Below are positions 1-4,066 of a stretch of DNA of 7,376 nucleotides, piece after piece. Each line of letters begins with the position of its first letter. Position 1 is the first letter of the stretch. Both the position numbers and the translations under genes were made by a program. The notes beneath the pieces are model-generated. The model saw only the letters and a program-made list of their open reading frames with translations. It did not search any database and was not told where the DNA came from. This stretch comes from Patescibacteria group bacterium UBA918 (GTDB taxonomy: Bacteria; Patescibacteriota; Minisyncoccia; Phycocordibacterales; UBA918), in contig DBEA01000012.1 of the NCBI GenBank assembly GCA_002293845.1, positions 1 to 7,376 on the forward strand, in the 5' to 3' direction.

Positions 1-441
1 CCTGACAAAACGGTCGTAGCCTCTACCGCCACCGGCGACCGCCATGCATCCTCGGGACGAAGCGGGGCCGTGGTGAATCTTGATTCCGGTCCGTTTGTGT
101 CGCCCTTCTCCTCGGAGAGTTTCCCGCTTGGGGCACCACTCCTCGTAAAGCATAATGGCAAAGCCGAGACGTCCGGCTTCAGTGATACGCCCCAGATAGG
201 GCTTCCCGGGTAGGTTTGGCGGGCATTCGTTCCCGATACGATAGTCTCGAGGTTTACCGCCTTTGAAAACCTCTCGACGCGATTTGCGGGTGACGGCGAA
301 CTCAAAGAGAAGTTCACCGTCGTCGTCCTCCACCAGCGCCCGATAGGTCGTGACCATTTTTCTCAAGCCACGTTTCCCGATACGGGAGTACATGAGTGCC
401 CTCCGTTCGGTGGGCTCTCCGGCAATTATGATGACAGGCAT
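1..441 (-). CDS. Partial protein with C-terminal L,D-transpeptidase/DUF5675-like H...S-x-G-C motif
   Basis: The first 147 codons read from an ATG at 441 without a stop, and the C-terminus is lost beyond the window edge. A purine-rich Shine-Dalgarno (AGAGGGG) lies just upstream of the ATG, which supports this start. The N-terminal half is basic and unrecognised. Near residues 119-135 the protein reads TGIKIHHGPASSRGCMAV, with His123/His124, Ser129, Gly131 and Cys132 in the order seen around the active site of YkuD-type L,D-transpeptidases and in the related DUF5675 proteins, where a His and a S-x-G-C segment form the catalytic site. If that holds, it would act on peptidoglycan cross-links or be a phage/mobile-element-style derivative. 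No signal peptide is visible, which fits DUF5675 better than a classical exported L,D-transpeptidase. The CDS is well supported. The family assignment is tentative because the rest of the domain is divergent and the end is missing. Confidence 0.6.
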   Translation of the reverse strand, partial: MPVIIIAGEPTERRALMYSRIGKRGLRKMVTTYRALVEDDDGELLFEFAVTRKSRREVFKGGKPRDYRIGNECPPNLPGKPYLGRITEAGRLGFAIMLYEEWCPKRETLRGEGRHKRTGIKIHHGPASSRGCMAVAGGGRGYDRFVR

Positions 442-472
442 CAGAGTCCCCTCTCAAAGACCAATTTAATCT

Positions 473-501
473 AAAATATCTAACTTTCTCCGGCTCGGCA
501 A
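473..501 (-). promoter_or_regulatory. Promoter for the 1-441 gene
   Basis: On the minus strand TTGCCG (496-501) is followed after exactly 17 nt by TATTTT (473-478). The predicted start site falls about 25 nt upstream of the ATG, leaving room for the AGAGGGG ribosome-binding site. Inferred from consensus spacing only. Confidence 0.45.
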
Positions 502-520
502 GGTTGTGTCTCGATATGGT

Positions 521-544
521 GGCGGGCGGCCGCTGCCGCCCGCC
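521..544. repeat. GC-rich perfect inverted repeat in divergent promoter region
   Basis: GGCGGGCGGC (521-530) and GCCGCCCGCC (535-544) form a perfect 10-bp stem with a CGCT loop. No T-run follows on either strand, so it does not look like an intrinsic terminator. It occupies the place where a -35 box would sit for the TATAAT at 550-555. It could be an operator or a DNA-level structure controlling the DoxX gene. Confidence 0.6.
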
Positions 545-549
545 TGGGG

Positions 550-555
550 TATAAT
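550..555 (+). promoter_or_regulatory. Putative -10 box for DoxX gene
   Basis: A perfect TATAAT lies 45 nt before the ATG at 601. No -35 resembling TTGACA is present at 16-18 nt, and there is no TGn extension. If used, this promoter probably depends on an activator or on the adjacent GC hairpin. The 5' leader would be about 38 nt and lacks a clear Shine-Dalgarno. Confidence 0.4.
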
Positions 556-600
556 TAGTGGCGGAAGTGATTAAAAAGCTAATTAAATGCTAATCAAAGT

Positions 601-990
601 ATGAACTCTGTAGAAAGAATGCTCAGGGACAACGGAGCGATGGTCGGCCGCATGCTGATCGGTCTTCTCTTCGTCTTTTCGGGCGTCGGGATGGTACTGA
701 ACGGAGTCGATGGCGTAGTGGGTATGATCGACAGCCGCGGTCTGCCGATGGCCTCCCTGCTCGCTTGGGTGGTCATCTTCGTCAAAGTGGCGGCCGGCGC
801 CGCTCTGATGCTCGGTTATCGCACTCGCGACGCGGCTATGGCCCTCTTGGTGTTCACCTGTGTGGTCACCTTGCTCTATCACCTTGATCTCGAGGATATC
901 AACCTCTTCAAGAACTTGGCGATCGTGGGAGGTCTTCTATATGTCTATGTGTATGGACCTGGTGATGGCTGGCGCCTCAAGACGTCCTAA
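601..990 (+). CDS. DoxX family integral membrane protein
   Basis: The 129-aa product has the layout of the DoxX family: four hydrophobic helices at about residues 14-33, 52-72, 77-93 and 104-118, with short charged loops. Family-like signatures are visible: G-R-M-L-I-G-L-L-F-V-F-S-G at the first helix, the LGYRTR-x-AAM segment between helices 2 and 3, the LFKNLAIVGGLL segment opening helix 4, and the closing GPGDGW. Length is normal for the family. It sits in the cytoplasmic membrane. DoxX proteins are loosely linked to thiosulfate or redox metabolism and to oxidative-stress complexes, but most have no proven reaction, so no substrate is proposed. The first ATG is chosen; the alternatives at 619 and 640 are not better placed for ribosome binding. 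The gene stands alone, divergent from the 1-441 gene, and ends before a shared bidirectional terminator. Confidence 0.85.
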   Translation: MNSVERMLRDNGAMVGRMLIGLLFVFSGVGMVLNGVDGVVGMIDSRGLPMASLLAWVVIFVKVAAGAALMLGYRTRDAAMALLVFTCVVTLLYHLDLEDINLFKNLAIVGGLLYVYVYGPGDGWRLKTS

Positions 991-1032
991 AATCGGCGCC
1001 TTCGCACCGGTTTCGGGGTTTTTGTTCGGTCA

Positions 1033-1050
1033 CCTTAGGTTCATCTAAGG
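1033..1050. repeat. Small inverted repeat downstream of DoxX
   Basis: CCTTAG (1033-1038) and CTAAGG (1045-1050) form a 6-bp stem with loop GTTCAT. It lies in the otherwise unassigned 991-1154 stretch after the DoxX gene. No T-run follows directly, so it is at best a weak or 3'-end-protecting hairpin. Confidence 0.35.
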
Positions 1051-1154
1051 CTCTCTCACAAAAATCCCTCCAACCGGCACGTATGCATCCGATTTGTAGG
1101 ACATCTTAGAGTATGGCGACAATTAGACGCTAGCGATAAAATGGAACAGAACAG

Positions 1155-1188
1155 CAAAACGGCGGCCCCTTTCGGGGCCGCCGTTTTG
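1155..1188. terminator. Bidirectional intrinsic terminator
   Basis: A perfect 15-bp stem (CAAAACGGCGGCCCC 1155-1169 with its complement 1174-1188) closes on a TTTC loop. The outer A:T pairs give a T-run at the 3' foot on both strands. It sits between the convergent DoxX gene (+) and lytic transglycosylase (-), so it can end both transcripts. Confidence 0.9.
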
Positions 1189-1197
1189 TTAGATAGT

Positions 1198-1629
1198 TTA
1201 GTTGCCGTACGCTAGCGTCTTGTTCCAACAAGGAGCGGACGCGTTCCAAGGCTTGGTACCCTGCTTTTCGTATAGATAGCGGGCATAGGCCAGGTTGTCC
1301 TCTATGTTGTCGAGATCGAGTCCCAGCTTGATGGCGGTGGACTCGTGAAAGCGTTTATTGATCTGCATCACGCCGGTGTCGGCGGGATCGACCCTACCCT
1401 TAAGGATGGTGCCGTCAGACAGTTCGTGGCGGAAGTGCGATTCGCACCGCGCCACCTGGATCATGACCGGAATGTCCTTAAAGTACTCACGGACGATACG
1501 TTCGGTATCGGAGACGGAAATGGCTACTTTTTCCGCTTCAACCGTAGTTTCGGTGATCTGGCCGTAGGCTATCGAACTTGTGTCGATGGCCGACGTAGCG
1601 CCAGATACCGCGATCACGGCAGTCAGCAA
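1198..1629 (-). CDS. Secreted lytic transglycosylase-like (SLT/lysozyme-fold) protein
   Basis: The 143-aa product starts with a hydrophobic stretch (LLTAVIAVSGATSA) that fits the core of a signal peptide, followed by a short linker and a lysozyme-like domain from about residue 42. The signature RCESHF carries the candidate catalytic Glu63, followed by DTGVMQIN (85-91), where the SLT family has its G-L-M-Q-I motif. NLAYARYLYEKQGTKPWNAS (112-131) with Cys134 is typical of the short peptidoglycan hydrolases of Parcubacteria-like genomes. It would cleave glycan strands of peptidoglycan outside the membrane, in growth, division or envelope remodelling. The start is uncertain. The frame opens at a stop at 1654-1656 and contains no ATG before the hydrophobic core; TTG at 1629 is the best start, without a Shine-Dalgarno, and no basic n-region is encoded. 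The upstream leader is highly structured. The 3' end abuts the bidirectional terminator. Confidence 0.82.
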   Translation of the reverse strand: MLTAVIAVSGATSAIDTSSIAYGQITETTVEAEKVAISVSDTERIVREYFKDIPVMIQVARCESHFRHELSDGTILKGRVDPADTGVMQINKRFHESTAIKLGLDLDNIEDNLAYARYLYEKQGTKPWNASAPCWNKTLAYGN

Positions 1630-1701
1630 GGTGGATAAAATAAGCCAATGGTCTTAATTGGTAATGCCTGACGAATCAGGACTTGTGAGCCATGAAAGCT
1701 C

Positions 1702-1840
1702 TTTGGAGAAACAGGCTGAAAACCGATGAGATGCGGCGGCGGGCGAGGAAAATGACGCGAGCGGGACAAAGTAGTCCAGCGAGCGTCATTTTTCAAAGTC
1801 CAACACCGCAGGTCGCGGTTTTCAGCCTGTTTCTACCAAA
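1702..1840 (-). ncRNA. Candidate structured leader RNA or ncRNA (nested long hairpin)
   Basis: Perfect 19-bp arms AGAAACAGGCTGAAAACCG (1707-1725) and its complement (1816-1834) extend by five further pairs (TTTGG 1702-1706 with CCAAA 1836-1840) across one bulged base. Inside are a 7-bp stem (1732-1738 with 1804-1810), a 10-bp stem (1749-1758 with 1783-1792) and a GGAC/GTCC tip (1764-1767 with 1774-1777) around a 6-nt loop. The whole is one rod of about 139 nt with two internal loops. In the 7-bp stem the single non-Watson-Crick pair is a G-U only in the minus-strand RNA and an A-C clash in the plus-strand RNA, which favours minus transcription. A small hairpin CCTGA-TTCG-TCAGG (minus strand, 1680-1667) follows before the lytic transglycosylase. 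It may be a cis-regulatory leader of that gene, a stand-alone RNA such as a 6S-like RNA, or a foldback (MITE-like) element. I recognise no known family. Confidence 0.55.
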
Positions 1841-1842
1841 AA

Positions 1843-1858
1843 AGCAGCCGTAGCTGCT
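1843..1858 (-). other. Hairpin with U-run at predicted RNA 5' end
   Basis: On the minus strand AGCAGC-TACG-GCTGCT is followed by TTTTTT, the form of a short intrinsic terminator. However, the promoter at 1867-1895 would start transcription at about 1860, only 2 nt before this hairpin, too close for termination of its own transcript. It may be a backup terminator for read-through from the BtpA-like gene, or a 5' stabilising hairpin of the structured RNA. Confidence 0.5.
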
Positions 1859-1866
1859 ACATGAAT

Positions 1867-1895
1867 ATAATAGCATAAAATGACCCAAAAATCAA
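1867..1895 (-). promoter_or_regulatory. Extended -10 promoter driving the structured RNA / lytic transglycosylase
   Basis: TTGATT (1890-1895) is followed after 17 nt by TATTAT (1867-1872) on the minus strand, and TGC lies directly before the -10, giving an extended -10 element. The predicted start is a G at about 1860. It sits outside the nested hairpin and points through it toward the gene at 1198-1629, giving a leader of roughly 230 nt. Confidence 0.6.
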
Positions 1896-1920
1896 ATTAT
1901 GCAACAACTCATCTTTTTGT

Positions 1921-1944
1921 AAAGGCTATAAAAGCCTTATTTTA
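1921..1944 (+). terminator. Weak terminator-like hairpin, plus strand
   Basis: AAGGCT and AGCCTT form a 6-bp stem around a short A/T loop and are followed by ATTTT on the plus strand. No plus-strand gene lies immediately upstream, so its role is unclear. It could be incidental in this AT-rich spacer, or end a plus-strand transcript across the nested hairpin. Confidence 0.25.
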
Positions 1945-1955
1945 AGCCGTTTTTG

Positions 1956-1994
1956 AAAAAATAGAGGGGCGTGGTCTCCAGACCACACCCCTCT
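1956..1994 (-). terminator. Intrinsic terminator of the BtpA-like gene
   Basis: AGAGGGGTGTGGTCT and its complement (minus strand, 1994-1980 with 1977-1963) make a 15-bp stem with a 2-nt loop and one G-U wobble, followed by ATTTTTTC. It begins 4 nt after the TGA of the BtpA-like gene. The wobble exists only in the minus-strand RNA (it is a C-A clash on the plus strand), which confirms the direction. Confidence 0.9.
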
Positions 1995-1998
1995 GAAT

Positions 1999-2691
1999 TC
2001 ATTTCCCGAGCCGTTTGGCGAACTCCCGTGTCTCCTTGGGGTCAAGTTCGGTGAAAGACCGGCTGATTTTTGTCGCGACGAGGAAACAATTGGTATACGG
2101 CAGGTATTCCTCGACGTTTTCGGAACTCATCCCGCTGGCTATGGCCAAAGGGTGTACCCCGACTGCTTCCCTCATGGTCCTCATTTTCTCCACTGTCGGC
2201 GGTTCCCCAGTCCGCTTTCCACTGGTTGTGATGATGTCGACGAACGGCATGGCCGCTCGAGTAGCTTTCGCCAGATCATTGACCTCCGGCTGATACTTGA
2301 AGGCGATGCTACCGAAGTAGAGGCCGGACCAGCGCAGTCGTTCTTGGGTCACTTGAAAGCGAATAGCCGAGACGTTCGGGCCATCTTCAGTAATGCCACT
2401 TTCGTCGACCCATAAGCCGCGTGCCCCTGGTGGCATGAAATGGATTCCACCAAGGCCGAGGTCCAGGAAATTGAGACCCACCCAGAGGGACGGGAGGTGT
2501 CTCATCAGAACCTCCCCAGCCTTTACTAGTCGATCAGGGTTTGTAACAGTACCGTGATCGATTATAAAAACGCCATCGGCACCAGAACCTGCGGCAATCT
2601 TGGCATTTTCCAATGCTTGCGTAGCATTGGTGACGTGGATTACTGGCAGGAATACCGGCCGCGACCCAAAAGTTTCAAAGAAGTTGTTCAT
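1999..2691 (-). CDS. BtpA-family-like TIM-barrel protein
   Basis: The 230-aa product looks like a phosphate-binding TIM barrel of the BtpA family. Visible landmarks are the N-terminal strand VFLPVIHVTN (13-22), AAGSGADGVFIIDHG (33-47) in the place of the usual G-x-D-G-x-x-x-E-N segment, VDIITTSGKRTGEPPTVEKM (151-170), ASGMSSENVEEYLP (185-198), and FLVATKI (203-209) where the family has I-V-G-T-x-x-K. BtpA is known from photosystem I biogenesis in cyanobacteria, but homologues are widespread in non-photosynthetic bacteria and archaea, where the reaction is not established. A nucleoside- or sugar-phosphate-related enzyme is plausible. It is slightly shorter than typical BtpA. The start is firm: GGAGG (2699-2703) lies 7 nt before the ATG. 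It is monocistronic, with its own promoter and a strong terminator. Confidence 0.72.
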   Translation of the reverse strand: MNNFFETFGSRPVFLPVIHVTNATQALENAKIAAGSGADGVFIIDHGTVTNPDRLVKAGEVLMRHLPSLWVGLNFLDLGLGGIHFMPPGARGLWVDESGITEDGPNVSAIRFQVTQERLRWSGLYFGSIAFKYQPEVNDLAKATRAAMPFVDIITTSGKRTGEPPTVEKMRTMREAVGVHPLAIASGMSSENVEEYLPYTNCFLVATKISRSFTELDPKETREFAKRLGK

Positions 2692-2727
2692 TTCCTAACC
2701 TCCGGGGGTTGTTGCTATCTGTCGGCA

Positions 2728-2756
2728 AGTATTGAATTTTAAGGGAGCATTGTCAA
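2728..2756 (-). promoter_or_regulatory. Promoter of the BtpA-like gene
   Basis: On the minus strand a consensus TTGACA (2751-2756) is followed after 17 nt by AATACT (2728-2733). The predicted start at about 2721 gives a leader of about 30 nt carrying the GGAGGT Shine-Dalgarno at 2698-2703. This is a housekeeping-type promoter, and the best -35 box in the window. Confidence 0.7.
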
Positions 2757-2796
2757 CCTAACGCTTTCGTCTGTGTCTCTTGAACAAAATCCGAAC

Positions 2797-2837
2797 TTTT
2801 TTCAACAAAATTCTGAATCAGGATTTTGTTGAAAAAA
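2797..2837. repeat. 41-bp AT-rich palindrome
   Basis: Twenty-base arms (2797-2816 and 2818-2837) mirror each other around one central A, with a single mismatch (T2812/G2822) that would be a G-U pair in plus-strand RNA. The arms contain CTTTTTTCAACAAAAT-like sequence. It lies between the BtpA-like promoter and the first copy of the 30-bp direct repeat. It may be a terminator-like structure for the gene at 2889-3560, a cruciform-forming site, or an end of a mobile cassette. Confidence 0.75.
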
Positions 2838-2854
2838 CGAATTTTGAATTTGGG

Positions 2855-2884
2855 ATGGCCGTCTGGGACGAAGTTGGAACTTTT
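2855..2884. repeat. 30-bp direct repeat, copy 1
   Basis: This copy is identical over 30 bp to 3586-3615. It contains two adjacent inverted repeats, CGTC-TGG-GACG (2860-2870) and AAGTT-GG-AACTT (2871-2882). It lies 4 nt beyond the stop of the ART-like gene. With the second copy it brackets one gene, as expected of recombination core sites or of paired operators. Confidence 0.9.
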
Positions 2885-2888
2885 CTCA

Positions 2889-3560
2889 CTACTTCCTGTC
2901 CCCTTCTTCCAAAGCCCTGATAGGTATTATTAGTCCCATAGCAGCAACTAACTGTTGCGTGTGGACTATTTGTTCTCTTGGTACTTCAAAATGTGTGAAG
3001 TCATGGACAGAGATAGGCGTTGTTATTCTTTCCTCATATAGGTCAACAAATCGAGAACTAGACGTTGCTTTGTAGACTCCACGTTTAATCCCAATTAAAA
3101 CCGGGTAATTAGCAGATATGTCAGTCCCACCCCACAGGAACATGTAAAAAAGTGATTGGGGCTTACGAGCTAATTTTATAGTTGATGTGGCGGTTTTATT
3201 TTTGTAGTCAGGAATGAACGGAAGTGGCACAAATTCCTTCCAAGCAACCCATAAACTTGGCAGTAGGTATCGACAGCTCCACAAAAAGCGCCGACCGAGT
3301 TCCTTCCAACTCCTCTTATTCACTGGGAAAAAGAGGCTTGCATATAACCTGGCATACCCACGTGAACGAGCGAGTGATATAGAAAACTTGTTCAAACGCT
3401 TTCGGTCCCAGGTATCTTGATAGGGAGTAAGGGCTTTTTCTTGGAGTATTCCTTTCAAGACATCTACAACTTCTCCATTCTCGTATTTATAACGCCCAGT
3501 ACCGTGCCAGACACCTATCTCACTATGACTATCGTCAACACTTGTTTTAGAGTCAGGCAT
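2889..3560 (-). CDS. Putative ADP-ribosyltransferase-like protein (H-G-T...Y...E), orphan
   Basis: From the ATG at 3560 the product is 223 aa. I cannot name the family with certainty. Near the N-terminus it reads VWHGTGRYKY (17-26), then VVDVLKGILQEKALTP (31-46), then SISLARSRGYARLYA (60-74). This is the order seen in PARP/DarT-like ADP-ribosyltransferases: a His in H-G-T/S, an I-L-x-x-G/A-L helix, then a strand and helix with the second-motif Tyr. A C-terminal segment HFEVPREQIV (190-199) could supply the catalytic Glu. If so it would use NAD to modify a protein or nucleic acid, as toxins do. The middle (about 90-150) is aromatic-rich and unassigned. Start: an extended -10 ends 9 nt before this ATG, favouring a near-leaderless mRNA; an ATG three codons upstream (3569) is an alternative. 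The gene is AT-richer than its neighbours and lies between two 30-bp direct repeats, suggesting transfer. Confidence 0.6.
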   Translation of the reverse strand: MPDSKTSVDDSHSEIGVWHGTGRYKYENGEVVDVLKGILQEKALTPYQDTWDRKRLNKFSISLARSRGYARLYASLFFPVNKRSWKELGRRFLWSCRYLLPSLWVAWKEFVPLPFIPDYKNKTATSTIKLARKPQSLFYMFLWGGTDISANYPVLIGIKRGVYKATSSSRFVDLYEERITTPISVHDFTHFEVPREQIVHTQQLVAAMGLIIPIRALEEGDRK

Positions 3561-3569
3561 TGTACGCAT

Positions 3570-3578
3570 ATTATAGCA
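3570..3578 (-). promoter_or_regulatory. Extended -10 promoter of the ART-like gene
   Basis: On the minus strand TGC-TATAAT (3578-3570) is a perfect extended -10. No TTGACA-like -35 is seen. The -35 zone falls at about 3593-3598, inside direct repeat copy 2 (CGTCTGGGACG), so a protein bound there could control the promoter. The predicted start is about 3 nt before the ATG at 3560. Confidence 0.6.
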
Positions 3579-3585
3579 ACGCGCT

Positions 3586-3615
3586 ATGGCCGTCTGGGAC
3601 GAAGTTGGAACTTTT
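3586..3615. repeat. 30-bp direct repeat, copy 2
   Basis: A perfect second copy of 2855-2884, with CGTC-TGG-GACG at 3591-3601 and AAGTT-GG-AACTT at 3602-3613. It sits between the divergent ART-like (-) and 99-aa (+) genes and overlaps the upstream promoter zone of both, a good position for an operator. Equally it is the outer boundary of the insert at 2885-3585. Confidence 0.9.
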
Positions 3616-3664
3616 TGCAACATATGCTAAGTTTCGCCCAGATTACGTAATGGAGGTGACTGCA

Positions 3665-3964
3665 ATGCTGAAAATGCTTTCGCGTGGTGTACCGCAAAAC
3701 GAGAGCGGAGTACGCCTCTTTCTCATCTTCCCAGACGGTATCAATCCATCTGCGGAAGATTACCAACGTTTACGCCGGAAACTATCCCCAGTCATTGAAC
3801 GTGTTGCTCAAAAGATTCTCCCGAGAGAGTTCATCAGCCTATCGAGGCCGAGGAACAAGATGGGTGCTTTGGAGCTTCGAATTCGTTGGGAAGGCTATAT
3901 ACATGGAAATGAACCAGGCCCATTTCGAGATTTTCGCAGCTGGGTCAAACTCGCCGATCTCTAA
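3665..3964 (+). CDS. Orphan 99-aa soluble protein
   Basis: I do not recognise this protein. The ATG at 3665 is chosen because a strong Shine-Dalgarno, GGAGGTG (3652-3658), lies 6 nt upstream; the frame is open further back but only through the direct repeat. The product is 99 aa and basic, with no signal peptide or membrane segment. Visible pieces are a hydrophobic strand VRLFLIFPDG (16-25), a charged helix SAEDYQRLRRKLSPVIERVAQKI (29-51), and an aromatic tail with LELRIRWEGYIHG (69-81) and FRDFRSWVKL (87-96). It is divergent from the ART-like gene, with repeat copy 2 between them, so a regulator or an antitoxin/immunity partner is a reasonable guess from position only. A weak promoter candidate is TTGGAA (3605-3610) plus 17 nt plus TAAGTT (3628-3633), with its -35 inside the repeat. 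A terminator follows directly. Confidence 0.65.
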   Translation: MLKMLSRGVPQNESGVRLFLIFPDGINPSAEDYQRLRRKLSPVIERVAQKILPREFISLSRPRNKMGALELRIRWEGYIHGNEPGPFRDFRSWVKLADL

Positions 3965-3966
3965 CT

Positions 3967-4020
3967 GACTGCATGAAGAAGAGACTGTATACTTTCTCTT
4001 CATATGCAGTCTTTTCTTTT
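3967..4020 (+). terminator. Intrinsic terminator of the 99-aa gene
   Basis: GACTGCA (3967-3973) pairs with TGCAGTC (4005-4011), and the stem continues with GAAGA/TCTTC across a small bulge. TTTTCTTTT follows. The T-run is only on the plus strand, so it ends the 99-aa gene. Confidence 0.85.
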
Positions 4021-4066
4021 AGCGGACGGGGATTCGAACCTGAAACCTAGTCCTTAGAAGCTAAGA
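4021..4066 (-). pseudogene. tRNA-Arg(UCU)-like 3'-half fragment
   Basis: Minus strand from 4066: CTTCTAA has the form of an anticodon loop for UCU. It is followed at normal tRNA spacing by a 5-nt variable loop, then CAGGTTCGAATCC (T-arm form) and CCGTCCGCT (acceptor-like). The spacing from CTTCTAAG to CAGGTTCGAATCC equals that in E. coli tRNA-Arg(UCU), as I recall it. The T-stem pairs poorly (TCAGG against CCCCG), there is no CCA, and no 5' half with D-arm is found upstream, so it is not a working tRNA. The anticodon side overlaps the last codons of the ROK gene. Such anticodon-to-3'-end pieces are typical scars of integrase attachment sites. The interpretation is tentative; the T-loop likeness alone could be chance. 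Confidence 0.4.

Noticed and set aside
583..882. 99-aa open frame antisense to the DoxX gene, rich in His/Asp/Glu
   Set aside because: It is the mirror of a real membrane-protein gene. Its composition is an artefact of the opposite-strand codons, with no ribosome-binding site or family pattern.
1345..1638. 97-aa plus-strand frame across the lytic transglycosylase
   Set aside because: It lies antisense to a gene with clear catalytic motifs. No promoter or Shine-Dalgarno supports it.
1660..1840. ydaO-type c-di-AMP riboswitch upstream of the cell-wall hydrolase
   Set aside because: The small hairpin has a passing likeness to a ydaO segment, but the conserved junction sequences are absent and the structure is one long rod, not the ydaO fold.
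2855..3615. CRISPR array
   Set aside because: Only two repeat copies are present and the 701-bp spacer contains a gene.
3561..3623. N-terminal extension of the ART-like protein to 3623
   Set aside because: The extra residues are encoded by the repeat and by the TATAAT promoter, upstream of the predicted transcription start.
3560..3664. Longer N-terminus for the 99-aa protein starting at 3560
   Set aside because: It would read through the 30-bp repeat and oppose the ART-like start. The GGAGGTG at 3652-3658 clearly selects the ATG at 3665.
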